Shown in pieces: positions 34,292 through 43,026 of a DNA stretch of 64,000 nt. A program made the translations under genes and the position numbers. Under the pieces are notes generated by a model. It had not been told where the DNA came from. It saw nothing but the letters and a program-made list of their open reading frames with translations, and ran no database searches. Each line of letters opens with the position of its first letter. Within the stretch, counting starts at the first letter, position 1. Origin of the DNA: an uncultured Muribaculaceae bacterium (GTDB taxonomy: Bacteria; Bacteroidota; Bacteroidia; Bacteroidales; Muribaculaceae); the NCBI GenBank assembly GCA_910584905.1, contig CAJUCQ010000079.1:1-64000 (forward strand), given 5' to 3'.

Positions 34292-35455
34292 TCAGTCCTG
34301 ATTCCGAGATTTCAAATCCTCGAATATCGCCCCGGCCGCTGTGGCCGGGGCATTTTTGTCCGTCAGAACACGCGCTATTTCGCGGTAACCCTCAAGCTGA
34401 CTCCCGCGAGCGTCTGCATTGAGACGCAAAAGCCCGCCAAGCTTATCCGAAACCGCATCCGCCGTGCATTCATGCAACAAAAGCTCGGGGATAATCTCCC
34501 TCCCCGCAATCAGATTGGGGAGAGTCACATAAGCCACACTCAGCAGCCGCGACATTATCTTGTAAGCAAGCCGAGACCCGTTGGAGCGGTAGAGCGCAAC
34601 CTGCGGGATGCCGCATAGCGCAACTTCAAGAGTCGCCGTGCCCGAAGTCACGAGCGCGCCCCGGCAATGTTTGAGGATTGCAGGCGACGAATCCTCGCGG
34701 ATCACGGGTATCTCGCGTGTGCCCTTGAATGCCTCATAGTAGCTGTCGTCAATTCCGGGCGCGCCGATAATTATTGCCTTATACTGCGTGAAACGGTCCG
34801 TCGCTTCGAGCATCACGGGAAGATTGGCGCGGATTTCGCCTTTGCGGCTGCCCGGCATAAGAGCCACAAGCGGTCGGTTGGGGCGCAGGCGGTATCTGAG
34901 CAGAAATTCTTCGTGAGTCTCCGTCCCGGAGAGCTGACGCCCGACTTCTTCAACCGTAGGATTACCTGCGTAAACCACCTGTCCGGCACGAGCGTGCCCA
35001 TATGTGCGGTAAAAATCGTTCTCAAACGGAAATATTGTGAAAACCTTCCGGCATAGTCGCAGTATCGTTTTCGTCCGCCATTTTTTCCAAGCCCAGACCT
35101 TCGGAGGGATGTAATAGTACACCGGAATGCCGAGCTTCCGGGCCGTCTTGGCAATCTTGAGATTGAAGCTCGGATAGTCAACCAGTATCAATGCGTCGGG
35201 ACGCCGCTCGCGCAGAAGGCCTCGGGCCGTGCGAAGATTGCGGCGGATATCGCCGAGATGGCGCGCAACCTCGCAGAACCCCATATATGCGAGGTTGCGG
35301 ATATGGACCGACGGTGCCGACCCCGCTTCGGCGGCCATGAGGTCGCCGCCGAAAAAGCTGAAACGCGCATCGGCGTCCACTTTGCGCAACTCTTGTATGA
35401 GGCCGGCGCCGTGGAGGTCGCCTGACGCTTCGCCTGCAAGTATAAAATAGTGCAT
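34292..35455 (-). CDS. lpxB: Lipid-A-disaccharide synthase
   Basis: This GT19 glycosyltransferase joins UDP-diacyl-glucosamine and lipid X in lipid A synthesis at the inner membrane. Its 387 residues begin with the hallmark MHYFILAGEASGDLHGAGL. They contain FFGGDLM, YYIPPKVWAWKKWR, LMPGSRKGEI, the C-terminal TSGTATLEVALCGIPQV and the NLIAGREIIPELL segment. It is the last gene of the dnaN-recN block, and its 3' end contains the terminator of the convergent glucokinase gene. Confidence 0.96.
   Translation of the reverse strand: MHYFILAGEASGDLHGAGLIQELRKVDADARFSFFGGDLMAAEAGSAPSVHIRNLAYMGFCEVARHLGDIRRNLRTARGLLRERRPDALILVDYPSFNLKIAKTARKLGIPVYYYIPPKVWAWKKWRTKTILRLCRKVFTIFPFENDFYRTYGHARAGQVVYAGNPTVEEVGRQLSGTETHEEFLLRYRLRPNRPLVALMPGSRKGEIRANLPVMLEATDRFTQYKAIIIGAPGIDDSYYEAFKGTREIPVIREDSSPAILKHCRGALVTSGTATLEVALCGIPQVALYRSNGSRLAYKIMSRLLSVAYVTLPNLIAGREIIPELLLHECTADAVSDKLGGLLRLNADARGSQLEGYREIARVLTDKNAPATAAGAIFEDLKSRNQD
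34329..34357 (+). terminator. Glucokinase terminator embedded in the lpxB coding end
   Basis: GCCCCGGCC (34329-34337) pairs perfectly with GGCCGGGGC (34343-34351) across a five-base loop and is followed by ATTTTTG. It is 48 bases past the glucokinase stop but inside lpxB, where the same bases encode Ala-Pro-Ala-Thr-Ala-Ala-Gly-Ala. Confidence 0.85.
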
Positions 35456-35456
35456 A

Positions 35457-36050
35457 TCAAATAATCGAAAGTCCCTCGACGTCTGAAAGTCTGCGCTTGA
35501 GTTCGTCGGCGAGGTCGGTGCGGATGCGAAGCGTCATCGAACATACGTTGTCGAACTGCTGGTTCACCATCTCGGCTTCTCCACCCTTTACGAGCCTCAT
35601 CACACGCTCCATGCTCAGATAGGGATAAGTAAACGATATTTCAGTCATGTCGTGCATCTCGATGATTTCTCCGGCGGCGATTGCCTCGCGGGCGGCCTCG
35701 CGGTAGGCCGTAATCAGGCCCGAAGTCCCCAGCTTGATGCCTCCGAAGTAGCGAACGACGGCAATAGCCACGTTCGTGAGATTGAACGAGTTGATTTGTC
35801 CGAGTATCGGCTTGCCGGCAGTCCCTGACGGTTCGCCGTTGTCGTTCGACTGGAATTCGGTCCGAGCCGGTCCGACCATGTAGGCCCAGCACACATGCCG
35901 TGCGTCGAAATATTTTTTCTGAATGCCCGCAATGAACTCCTTGGCCTCCGCAGCGCTCTCTGCTGGAGCGGCGAATGCCATGAATTTGCTCATCTTTTCC
36001 CTGTAGATGCCTTCGCTCGGTGCGGCGAGCGTGTAGTAGTTGTCGGCCAT
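35457..36050 (-). CDS. YigZ/IMPACT family protein
   Basis: This 197-residue member of the YigZ (UPF0029/IMPACT) family has the N-terminal ribosomal-S5-like domain with HVCWAYMVGP, the conserved SNDNGEPSGTAGKPIL and NVAIAVVRYFGGIKLGTSGLITAYREA. The family is linked to translation regulation (human IMPACT), but the bacterial activity is unproven. It is one base from lpxB and 23 bases from rlmB, so it is co-transcribed with them. Confidence 0.93.
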   Translation of the reverse strand: MADNYYTLAAPSEGIYREKMSKFMAFAAPAESAAEAKEFIAGIQKKYFDARHVCWAYMVGPARTEFQSNDNGEPSGTAGKPILGQINSFNLTNVAIAVVRYFGGIKLGTSGLITAYREAAREAIAAGEIIEMHDMTEISFTYPYLSMERVMRLVKGGEAEMVNQQFDNVCSMTLRIRTDLADELKRRLSDVEGLSII

Positions 36051-36073
36051 GACCGCTTGTATAGTCGCCGGGA

Positions 36074-36826
36074 CTAACGCGTCTCGGAGGCCTCCATGCG
36101 CTGACGCACAACCTCGTACATCATCACGCCGGCGGCGACACTCACGTTGAGAGACCCGATTTTGCCGTACATGGGAATGGCGACGGGTGTGTCACACATA
36201 GCAAGGACTTCCTTCGATATCCCCGTGTCCTCCGCACCCATGACCACGGCCACGGGGGTCGTGTAATCGCCTGTCGTGTAGTTCTCGCGCGTCTTTTCAG
36301 TTGCGGCCACAATCTGATAGCCGGAATCTTTGAGATACTCCACGGCATCGCGCAGACTTTCTTCGCGGCACACGGGGATGTGGAGCAAAGCCCCGGCAGA
36401 AGTCTTGACCGCATCAGCCCCGACACTCACTGATCCGCGACGCGGGATGATGATGGCGTTGACCCCGCAGCACTCGGCCGTGCGCGCTATTGCGCCGAAA
36501 TTGCGCACGTCCGTCAGCCCGTCGAGCACGAGAACGAAGGGGAGGATGCCCTCCTCGTAAAGCCCGCTGACCACGTCCGAGAGACGATGATAGTCGATAG
36601 CCGCAAGCTGGGCGATAACACCCTGATGGTTCTTGCGCGTGATGCGGTTCAGCTTTTCAGCCGGAACGCGCTGAACGGACACGCCGTTGCGGCGCGCGAG
36701 CTGTGTCAGGCGCACCGCGAGGTCGCCGTGAAGATCTTTCTTGATAAAAAGTTTGTCGATGGTCTTTCCGGCCTCGATGGCTTCGATGACGGAGTGCAGA
36801 CCGAAGATGTAATCGCTTGAATCCAC
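36074..36826 (-). CDS. rlmB: 23S rRNA (guanosine2251-2'-O)-methyltransferase (RlmB-type)
   Basis: This SpoU-family 2'-O-methyltransferase has 250 residues. An N-terminal substrate-binding domain (FGLHSVIEAIEAG) is followed by the SPOUT knot: LDGLTDVRNFGAIARTAECCGV, VVMGAEDTGIS and the C-terminal GSLNVSVAAGVMMYEVVRQR. It methylates G2251 in the ribosomal P loop. The related mitochondrial and tRNA SpoU enzymes are less similar in the linker. Confidence 0.94.
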   Translation of the reverse strand: MDSSDYIFGLHSVIEAIEAGKTIDKLFIKKDLHGDLAVRLTQLARRNGVSVQRVPAEKLNRITRKNHQGVIAQLAAIDYHRLSDVVSGLYEEGILPFVLVLDGLTDVRNFGAIARTAECCGVNAIIIPRRGSVSVGADAVKTSAGALLHIPVCREESLRDAVEYLKDSGYQIVAATEKTRENYTTGDYTTPVAVVMGAEDTGISKEVLAMCDTPVAIPMYGKIGSLNVSVAAGVMMYEVVRQRMEASETR

Positions 36827-36888
36827 GTGTATTGGTGTTTATGTGCTTGATGTTCGATATATTTGGTGTCGCCCTGAGTCCCTGACGG

Positions 36889-38595
36889 TCAGGCCTTGGC
36901 CTTCTTGAGCAGGGCTTTGGCGTTGGCCAGTGCGGCCTCGTCGGTGGACGAGCCGCTGAGCATGAGGGCAAGCTCGCCCGGACGCTCGGCTTCGCTGAGT
37001 GCTCGGATATAGGTGTGGGTGGCGTCGGCGTCGTCTTCCTTGTAGACCTTGAAGTGCTTGTGGCCGTGAGCCGCAACCCCCGGAAGGTGCGTGATGGTGA
37101 TAACCTGAATCTTGCGTCCGATACTGCTCATCATCTCGGCCATGCGCTGGGCGATGTCGCCCGATACACCCGTGTCCACCTCATCGAAAATTATCGACGG
37201 AAGTTCCATGCTCTCGGCGACGATGCTTTTGATACACAGCATCAGGCGCGAAATTTCACCGCCCGAAGCCGTGTTGCCGACCGGAGTAAGAGCCTGATTT
37301 TTGTTGAACGCAAACAAAAATTCGATGCGGTCGCAGCCGTCGGGCCCGAGCTTGTCGCGCGTGAGGGCCACCTCGCTGCGCAGATTGGGCATACCGAGGG
37401 GCATGGCGCGGGTCTTGAGCAACTCGGCAAATTCTCCCGCCGTTTTTACGCGGGAATCGGAGAGCTTGTTTGCCAGAACCACGGCCTCCTTCTTGGCCCG
37501 CCGGGCCTTCGTCTCAAGTTCGGCGAGCACATCCTCGCTGTTGTTGAGCTCCCGGAGCTGGGAGCCGAGGCGGTCGCGGAGAGCGATGAGCGCCTCGGGA
37601 GAGTCAACGTGGTGCTTCATTTCGAGGGAATAAAGCTCGGAGAGGCGTTCTTCCACCTCTTCGAGGCGCCCCGGATCGGCCTGAAGCGAGTTGTCGAACG
37701 CCTGAAGCGAATCGGCGATATCGCGGATTTCGATTCTTGCCGACTGCAGGCGCTCGGCAAGAGACCGCAGACCGGCCCCGTGGCCGTCTTCATCTTCGTC
37801 GCCGTCGCTTTCTCCAACCCCCGAGGCAAGACTCTCACATGCGGATGCCGCCTCCGAAAGACGCGCCAGCGCGTTGCCCTCATAGTCGCCCAGCGGCCCG
37901 AGGACGGCTTTGACGCGAGCCTTGATTTCGGTGATATTGCCGAGTATGTCGCGCTCGCGCTCCAGCTTTTCCTGCTCGCCGGCGGTGAGATTCATCTCGG
38001 CGAGTTTGTCGTATTGGAACTGAAGATATTCGGCGTCGCTGCGGCTGCGGCGGATGCTCTCTCGCGTGTCGGTATAGGCTTTGAGCGCCTTGCGGTAGGC
38101 GTGGTAGGCCGCGCGGTACTCATCGAGGAGGGCGCCGTTTCCGGCCAGCGAGTCGATGATGCGCAACTGGTAGGCAGGGTCCGAAATCAACAGGTTCTGG
38201 TGCTGGGAGTGTATGTCGACAAGTCGCATGGCCACGTCCCGTAGCGTCGACAGGCTCACGGGGGTGTCGTTTATAAAGGCCCGTGAGCGGCCGCCCGGCG
38301 ATAGTTCGCGGCGGAGGATACATTCGCCCGGAAGCATGTCGAGTTCGGCCTCGCGAATAAGGCGCTCGATGGTGCCGTGGACGTCGATGGCGAAATTTGC
38401 CTCGATTACCGATTTCTTCCCGGAATCGCGCACGGCCTTGAGGTCGGCGCGCCCGCCAAGCAGAAGGCCCAATGCGCCGAGAATAATGGATTTGCCTGCG
38501 CCGGTCTCGCCCGTGATGATGTTTAGACCCGAGGAAAAATCAATGTCTATGCGCGAAATCAGGGCATAGTTGGAGATGTGAAGGCTGCGTATCAT
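36889..38595 (-). CDS. recN: DNA repair protein RecN
   Basis: This SMC-like ATPase acts early in double-strand break repair. Its 568 residues hold the Walker A GETGAGKSIILGALG near residue 30, two coiled-coil stretches (about 150-220 and 280-400), the signature LTPVGNTASGGEISRLML and Walker B SIIFDEVDTGVSGDIAQ. IQVITITHLPGVAAHGH follows in the ATPase head. It overlaps the DUF4835 gene by four bases (ATGA) and forms part of the conserved dnaN-to-lpxB gene block. Confidence 0.96.
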   Translation of the reverse strand: MIRSLHISNYALISRIDIDFSSGLNIITGETGAGKSIILGALGLLLGGRADLKAVRDSGKKSVIEANFAIDVHGTIERLIREAELDMLPGECILRRELSPGGRSRAFINDTPVSLSTLRDVAMRLVDIHSQHQNLLISDPAYQLRIIDSLAGNGALLDEYRAAYHAYRKALKAYTDTRESIRRSRSDAEYLQFQYDKLAEMNLTAGEQEKLERERDILGNITEIKARVKAVLGPLGDYEGNALARLSEAASACESLASGVGESDGDEDEDGHGAGLRSLAERLQSARIEIRDIADSLQAFDNSLQADPGRLEEVEERLSELYSLEMKHHVDSPEALIALRDRLGSQLRELNNSEDVLAELETKARRAKKEAVVLANKLSDSRVKTAGEFAELLKTRAMPLGMPNLRSEVALTRDKLGPDGCDRIEFLFAFNKNQALTPVGNTASGGEISRLMLCIKSIVAESMELPSIIFDEVDTGVSGDIAQRMAEMMSSIGRKIQVITITHLPGVAAHGHKHFKVYKEDDADATHTYIRALSEAERPGELALMLSGSSTDEAALANAKALLKKAKA

Positions 38596-39524
38596 CGTTC
38601 GTCTGCTCCTTTCTTGAGTTTTTCGAGACGCTCGGTCTCGGTCGGGTAAATCGGCTCAAGCAGTTTGTACACGGCGTTGCGTTCCGTTGCCGGTGCCTTT
38701 GAATAGAGGTTCACGAGCTCGTCGAACTTCGCGTCCTTGAACATCGAAAGCGCCACGCTCATGGGCGTCTTTTCGTATATTCCGTTGACGATGCCGAGGC
38801 TTTCCGTGATTACTGCGCGACCCTTGTCCGGCGCCTGAACCATCTCGTCGAGGCCCTTGCGGTGATAGTTGTATAGCAAATCGCGCATGGCCGTCGTGGA
38901 CGGGTCGGTCAGCGACGCCAGCACCGCCGCGCGGTTCTTTGTGTCCTCAAACGCCTTCCAGCCGCTTTCGCCCGAACTTTGCCCCTGCTGTACAATCTGA
39001 GCGAGGCGTTCGTACATGTCGTCGCCGCCGCGGGGCGCGAAGGAGTCGCAGTCAAGCGCGAGAATAAGATAGGCGTAGTAGTTGAGGATGCCCGTAAGCT
39101 GATTCTCCCAGTTAGTCTGGTTGAATATCAAGGGCTCGTTCTCGCGGTAGGTGAAATCGAGTTTGGTGTCCTTGAAATTGATGAGGGTGGTCGTGTATGA
39201 CGAGTTGTAGACCGGGCGGATGGCCTGTATCTGGAGGTCGCCGCTCATTTGATCATCGGAGTATTCTTTGATGGTGAAGAAGAGCGTGCACTCTATCTTT
39301 TCATTCGACGAAAACTGCATGTTCGTGAACACCGTCGTATTCATATATTCCGAAATAGCCTGTTGCAGCGTCTCGAACACCGATTTGCTTGAGCCGTTGA
39401 TTTGGTCGGAGTTGACCGTCACCTTGCAGTTGAGCTCCTGCCCGGCGGCAGGCTGGCACGCGGCCGCCGCTGCAAGGACGGACAAAACAGCCCGGGCAAC
39501 ATATTTGAGGAGAGTGGATTTCAT
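38592..39524 (-). CDS. DUF4835 family periplasmic protein
   Basis: This 310-residue protein has a signal peptide (MKSTLLKYVARAVLSVLAAA) cut near AAGQELNCKVTVN, the start of the mature DUF4835 domain. A region with YNSSYTTTLINFKD and FTYRENEPLIFNQ is typical of the family. It is found next to recN in many Bacteroidota; some databases associate it with type IX secretion (PorD), which I cannot confirm here. Two ATGs are adjacent at 39527 and 39524; the second was chosen. Confidence 0.86.
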   Translation of the reverse strand: MKSTLLKYVARAVLSVLAAAAACQPAAGQELNCKVTVNSDQINGSSKSVFETLQQAISEYMNTTVFTNMQFSSNEKIECTLFFTIKEYSDDQMSGDLQIQAIRPVYNSSYTTTLINFKDTKLDFTYRENEPLIFNQTNWENQLTGILNYYAYLILALDCDSFAPRGGDDMYERLAQIVQQGQSSGESGWKAFEDTKNRAAVLASLTDPSTTAMRDLLYNYHRKGLDEMVQAPDKGRAVITESLGIVNGIYEKTPMSVALSMFKDAKFDELVNLYSKAPATERNAVYKLLEPIYPTETERLEKLKKGADER

Positions 39525-39561
39525 CATCGGATACAATATTACGGATATGATGCCGGAAGGC

Positions 39562-40770
39562 TTACAGCCGCTCTACGGCATCGAGGATGTCCTTGGCCAC
39601 ATCGGCCTTGCTTTTGAGGCTGAAAGCCTCGGCAGGCCGCCCGTCGGCGAAGAGGAGTGTCACTTTGTTGGTGTCGGTCCCGAAGCCTGCTCCTGAATCG
39701 GCAAGCGAGTTGACAACAATCATGTCAAGATGCTTGCGGGCAAGCTTTTCAGCGCCGTTGTCGATGGCGTTGTCGGTTTCGAGCGCAAAGCCCACAAGCC
39801 GCTGTCCCGGAGTCTTGATGGCGCCGAGGGTAGCGGCGATATCCGGGTTTTTCCTGAGTGCGATGGAGTCCACGCCGTCGCGCTCGCGCTTGATTTTGCA
39901 TGTGTACGGCTCTGACGGAGCATAGTCAGCCACTGCTGCCGACATTATCGCCGTGTCGCAGGCGGGAAATGCCTCCTCGCATGCCCGGAGCATCTCGATG
40001 GCGGATTCGACCTTCACGAGACGGATTCGGCTGTGGCGCGGACGCAAATCGACCGGACCGCTTACGAGCGTCACCTCCGCTCCGCGCGCCGCGGCTTCTT
40101 CGGCTATGGCATAACCCATTTTTCCGCTTGAGAAATTGCTGATATAGCGCACGGGGTCGATGCGCTCGATGGTCGGGCCGGCGGTGATAAGTATTCTGCG
40201 CCCGCTCAGGCTCTCGCTTTTGGCAAAAAACGATTCAAGCACCGCAACAATGTTTTCAGGCTCTTCCATCCGGCCTTTCCCTACGAGATGGCTTGCCAGC
40301 TCGCCGGCGGCAGGCTCGATGATATGGTTGCCGTAGCTCCGCAGAAGCTCAATATTACGCGTCGTCGACGGATGCGCCATCATGTCGAGGTCCATCGCCG
40401 GAGCGACAAACACCGGCGCCTTGGCCGAGAGGTAAGTGGTAATCAGCATGTTGTCGGCAACGCCGTTGGCCATCTTTGCAATGGACGATGCCGTGGCCGG
40501 AGCCACGACCATAGCGTCGGCCCACAGCCCGAGGTCAACGTGCGAGTGCCATTCGCCGCTGTTGGCCGTGAAAAATTCGCTTACCACCGGCTTGCCCGAC
40601 AAGGCCGAAAGGGTCACCGGCGTGATAAATTCCTTGCCGTTGGGTGTGATGACTACCTGTACGTCAGCACCGGCTTTCACCAACAAACGCAGAAGCACCA
40701 CCGACTTGTAAGCGGCGATGCCTCCCGTGATTCCAAGAATTATATGTTTTCCTTGAAGGGATGTGCTCAT
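39562..40770 (-). CDS. coaBC: Bifunctional CoaBC (phosphopantothenoylcysteine synthase/decarboxylase)
   Basis: This enzyme conjugates cysteine to 4'-phosphopantothenate and decarboxylates the product in coenzyme A synthesis. Of 402 residues, the first ~185 form the FMN-dependent CoaC part: GITGGIAAYKSVVLLR, APATASSIAKMANGVADNML and APAMDLDMMAHPST. From GRRILITAGPTIERIDPVRYISNFSSGKMG onward (two shorter motifs in succession) lies the CTP-dependent CoaB. It is located between the DnaQ-like exonuclease and DUF4835 genes. Confidence 0.96.
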   Translation of the reverse strand: MSTSLQGKHIILGITGGIAAYKSVVLLRLLVKAGADVQVVITPNGKEFITPVTLSALSGKPVVSEFFTANSGEWHSHVDLGLWADAMVVAPATASSIAKMANGVADNMLITTYLSAKAPVFVAPAMDLDMMAHPSTTRNIELLRSYGNHIIEPAAGELASHLVGKGRMEEPENIVAVLESFFAKSESLSGRRILITAGPTIERIDPVRYISNFSSGKMGYAIAEEAAARGAEVTLVSGPVDLRPRHSRIRLVKVESAIEMLRACEEAFPACDTAIMSAAVADYAPSEPYTCKIKRERDGVDSIALRKNPDIAATLGAIKTPGQRLVGFALETDNAIDNGAEKLARKHLDMIVVNSLADSGAGFGTDTNKVTLLFADGRPAEAFSLKSKADVAKDILDAVERL

Positions 40771-40812
40771 TATCAGTCAGGAAATTCGGCGGACTTGCCG
40801 CCGCGTTACGCG

Positions 40813-41574
40813 TTATTTGATTCGCAGACGTATGCGTGTGAAGGCGTTTTTAGTGTTCTGAGGAAAATCACCGTTCATAATCCAGCCGTAATAGCCGAGG
40901 TCTTTGCGAAGCACCTCTTCGGCAAGCTTGCCCTTGTATTTGCCGAAATTGATTACCTCGCGGTGCTGCTCGTCGTAGATGAGGCGTCCGGCGAGGTCGA
41001 CATTGCGGTTGGCCGAGGCAAACTCCGAGAGCGCGTCGACCGTGTCGGGCAGGTCGTCGTATCGCTCGAGCTGTGCCTTGAGCACTTCGAGCGTGGCCCG
41101 CGTGTCGGCGTTGGCGCTGTGGGCGGCCTCAAGGTCCTTGTCGCAGTAGTAGCGGTAAGCCGCAACGAGGGTGCGAGGCTCTTTCTTGTGGTAGATGGTC
41201 TGGACGTCGATGAAGCGTGCGTTCGAAAGGTCGAATGCAACGCCCGCACGCTGAAACTCCTGATCCAAAAGCGGGATGTCGAAGCGGTTGGAGTTGAAGC
41301 CGGCGATGTCACATCCCTTCAGCATCTGCGCCAGCGAGTTGGCTATCTGACGGAAGGTCGGTTCCGAAGCCACGTCTTCGTCCGTGATATGATGGATGGC
41401 AGTGGCCTCGGCGGGGATAGGCATCTCGGGATTCAGACGGCGGGTCTTTTCCACTTCCGTACCGTCAGGCATCACCTTGATAAGCGAAATTTCAACGATA
41501 CGGTCGTGCGTGATGTTTGTTCCCGTGGTCTCCAGATCGAAGAACACGATGGGGCGGGTAAGTTTCAGACGCAT
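40813..41574 (-). CDS. DnaQ-type 3'-5' exonuclease
   Basis: This 253-residue DEDDh exonuclease may be a proofreading subunit or a general DNA exonuclease. Exo I is FFDLETTGTNITHDRIVE with the first Asp-Glu, Exo II lies in AGFNSNRFDIPLL, and Exo III His/Asp lies in AHSANADTRATLEVL. A C-terminal ~60-residue extension reads VINFGKYKGKLAEEV and DLGYYGWIMNGDFP, a small fold that recurs in Bacteroidota exonucleases and in the YqgF-adjacent 'quorum' type domains. It lies 12 bases downstream of dnaN. Confidence 0.92.
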   Translation of the reverse strand: MRLKLTRPIVFFDLETTGTNITHDRIVEISLIKVMPDGTEVEKTRRLNPEMPIPAEATAIHHITDEDVASEPTFRQIANSLAQMLKGCDIAGFNSNRFDIPLLDQEFQRAGVAFDLSNARFIDVQTIYHKKEPRTLVAAYRYYCDKDLEAAHSANADTRATLEVLKAQLERYDDLPDTVDALSEFASANRNVDLAGRLIYDEQHREVINFGKYKGKLAEEVLRKDLGYYGWIMNGDFPQNTKNAFTRIRLRIK

Positions 41575-41586
41575 GGCGGACGGGGC

Positions 41587-42717
41587 TTAAAATTCTCCGA
41601 CAGTCATGGGCATCAGAAGCATCACGAGGTCAGTGCCCTCGGTCTGCTCGCCCGGACAGAACATGCCGGGGCGGCCGGCATCGCCGAGGTTGACAACCAC
41701 GTCCTGACCCTTGAGCGTCCCGAGAATCTCAAGAAGGAACGACGCGCTGAAGCCGATGGTAAGCTCGGTCCCGGTGAACGAGCAGGGCACTTGTTCGCGG
41801 GCGCTCGTGCACAGCGCCGGGTCGTTGCTCTTCAGCAGAATGCATTCGGGGGTGATGCGGAATTTCTCCAGCCCGCCTTCTACCTCGACGAAGATGGCCA
41901 CGCGACGCACAGCGTTGATGAGCGCCACGCGGTCGACGGTGAGCACCTGCGTGTTGTTGCGGGGAATCACGCGGTTGTAGTCCGGATAGTTGCCGTTAAG
42001 GAACGTGCATTCAAACGTAAAGTTCTTGCTCTCGATTTTTGCCGCGCGGCTCGTCATCGTGATGTTCAGCTCGGGTTCTTTGGAGAATACGTTCTTGATG
42101 ACGGTGGCGGGCTTGGTGGGCACGATGCACGTGGCCTCGACGCCCGGGGCCGTGCGTTTGTCGATATAGCGCACGAGCTTGCGGGTGTCGGTCGCAACGT
42201 AGGTGATGGAGTCGGGTTTGATGTCGAGATACACACCCTGCATCACGGCGCGATATTCGTCCGTGGATACCGCGAACATCGTGTTTTCGAGACCGGAGAG
42301 GAAGTATTCGGTGGCCACGGTCAGGCTCACGGGGCCGCTCTCCGACGCCGGAGCGCGGAACACGGGATACTGGTCGGCGTTGACCCCGACGAAGCCGTAG
42401 TGGCCCGACGGATATGTGAGCTGGACTTCAAGCGTATCGTCGTTGATGTCCACCTGCACGCCCTGATCGGGCATTTCTTTAAGCAGCTCGACGAGACGGC
42501 GTGCACCAAGACACAGGCGCCCCGACCCCTTTGCGTCCTGAACCTCAATGCGCGCCGTGAGGGCGTTCTCGGCATCCGACCCCGTGATGGTGAGGATGTT
42601 GCCGTCGAGGCTCAGAAGAAAATTGTCAAGGATGGCGAGTGCATTCTTGCTGTTGATGACCTTGCTGACAGCAGACGTTGCGCTGTACAGGGCTTTGCTT
42701 GATACGTTGAATCTCAT
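41587..42717 (-). CDS. dnaN: DNA polymerase III beta subunit (sliding clamp)
   Basis: The ring-shaped clamp tethers the polymerase to DNA. The ATG at 42717 (MRFNVSSKALYSATSAVSKV) is the family start; an in-frame upstream codon would run into the promoter. At 376 residues it shows three repeated clamp domains, with VINSKNALAILDNFLLSL in domain 1, YRAVMQGVYLDIKPDSITYVATD in domain 2 and the C-terminal LLMPMTV. In this organism dnaN lies with dnaQ/coaBC/recN and not next to dnaA. Confidence 0.97.
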   Translation of the reverse strand: MRFNVSSKALYSATSAVSKVINSKNALAILDNFLLSLDGNILTITGSDAENALTARIEVQDAKGSGRLCLGARRLVELLKEMPDQGVQVDINDDTLEVQLTYPSGHYGFVGVNADQYPVFRAPASESGPVSLTVATEYFLSGLENTMFAVSTDEYRAVMQGVYLDIKPDSITYVATDTRKLVRYIDKRTAPGVEATCIVPTKPATVIKNVFSKEPELNITMTSRAAKIESKNFTFECTFLNGNYPDYNRVIPRNNTQVLTVDRVALINAVRRVAIFVEVEGGLEKFRITPECILLKSNDPALCTSAREQVPCSFTGTELTIGFSASFLLEILGTLKGQDVVVNLGDAGRPGMFCPGEQTEGTDLVMLLMPMTVGEF

Positions 42718-42765
42718 AAAGCGGTATGGTGTGATATGTTGTTTTCGGTGGATTTTATCGGAATA

Positions 42766-42773
42766 CAAATTTA
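42766..42773 (-). promoter_or_regulatory. -7 box of dnaN
   Basis: On the minus strand TAAATTTG matches TAnnTTTG and gives a leader of about 45 bases. No matching -33 TTTG is seen at 20 bases. Confidence 0.5.
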
Positions 42774-42849
42774 GCAAAAAATCTTCACAATTCGTCTATA
42801 AGTGATGTGAAAATTCTACAATTAACATCCCGGTATTGCTCGTGTACTT

Positions 42850-42897
42850 CGAAAGCCCGAACGGAGAGCATTTACTGACTCTCCATTCGGGCTTTCG
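42850..42897 (-). terminator. Terminator of tRNA-Pro
   Basis: CGAAAGCCCGAA-c-GGAGAG (42850-42868) pairs with CTCTCC-a-TTCGGGCTTTCG (42879-42897), 18 pairs with a single mismatch and a ten-base loop. It begins seven bases past the tRNA 3' end on the minus strand. Confidence 0.85.
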
Positions 42898-42903
42898 ATT
42901 TCG

Positions 42904-42977
42904 TCGGGGTGACAGGATTCGAACCTGCGACCACCTGGTCCCAAACCAGGTGCGCTACCGGACTGCGCTACGCCCCG
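42904..42977 (-). tRNA. tRNA-Pro (UGG anticodon)
   Basis: The minus strand folds into a 74-nt cloverleaf. The acceptor is CGGGGCG paired with CACCCCG near the 3' end (one G-U type position). The D arm has GCGC stems, the anticodon stem CCTGG/CCAGG encloses TTTGGGA with anticodon TGG, and the T arm GCAGG-TTCGAAT-CCTGT is canonical. The 3' CCA is not encoded. It has its own consensus promoter about 20 bases upstream. Confidence 0.96.
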
Positions 42978-42994
42978 GGCCGTGTTTTGCAGTG

Positions 42995-43026
42995 CAAAAT
43001 TAGTTATTTCCCTGCAATTTTGCAAA
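42995..43026 (-). promoter_or_regulatory. Promoter of tRNA-Pro
   Basis: On the minus strand TTTG (43026-43023), 20 bases, then TAATTTTG (43002-42995): a perfect match. The start site would be about 14 bases before the tRNA. The -33 element lies inside the end of the CPBP protease gene and the -7 box covers its stop codon. Confidence 0.85.

Noticed and set aside
40288..42702. An 804-residue frame on the plus strand
   Set aside because: It lies entirely opposite coaBC, the DnaQ-like exonuclease and dnaN; its composition (His/Arg/Val/Gly-rich, no family motif) is that of a high-GC shadow.
42822..43025. A 67-residue frame on the minus strand with GVAQSGSAPGLGPGGRRFESC
   Set aside because: It is the translation of the tRNA-Pro gene and its flanks, a well-known false protein.
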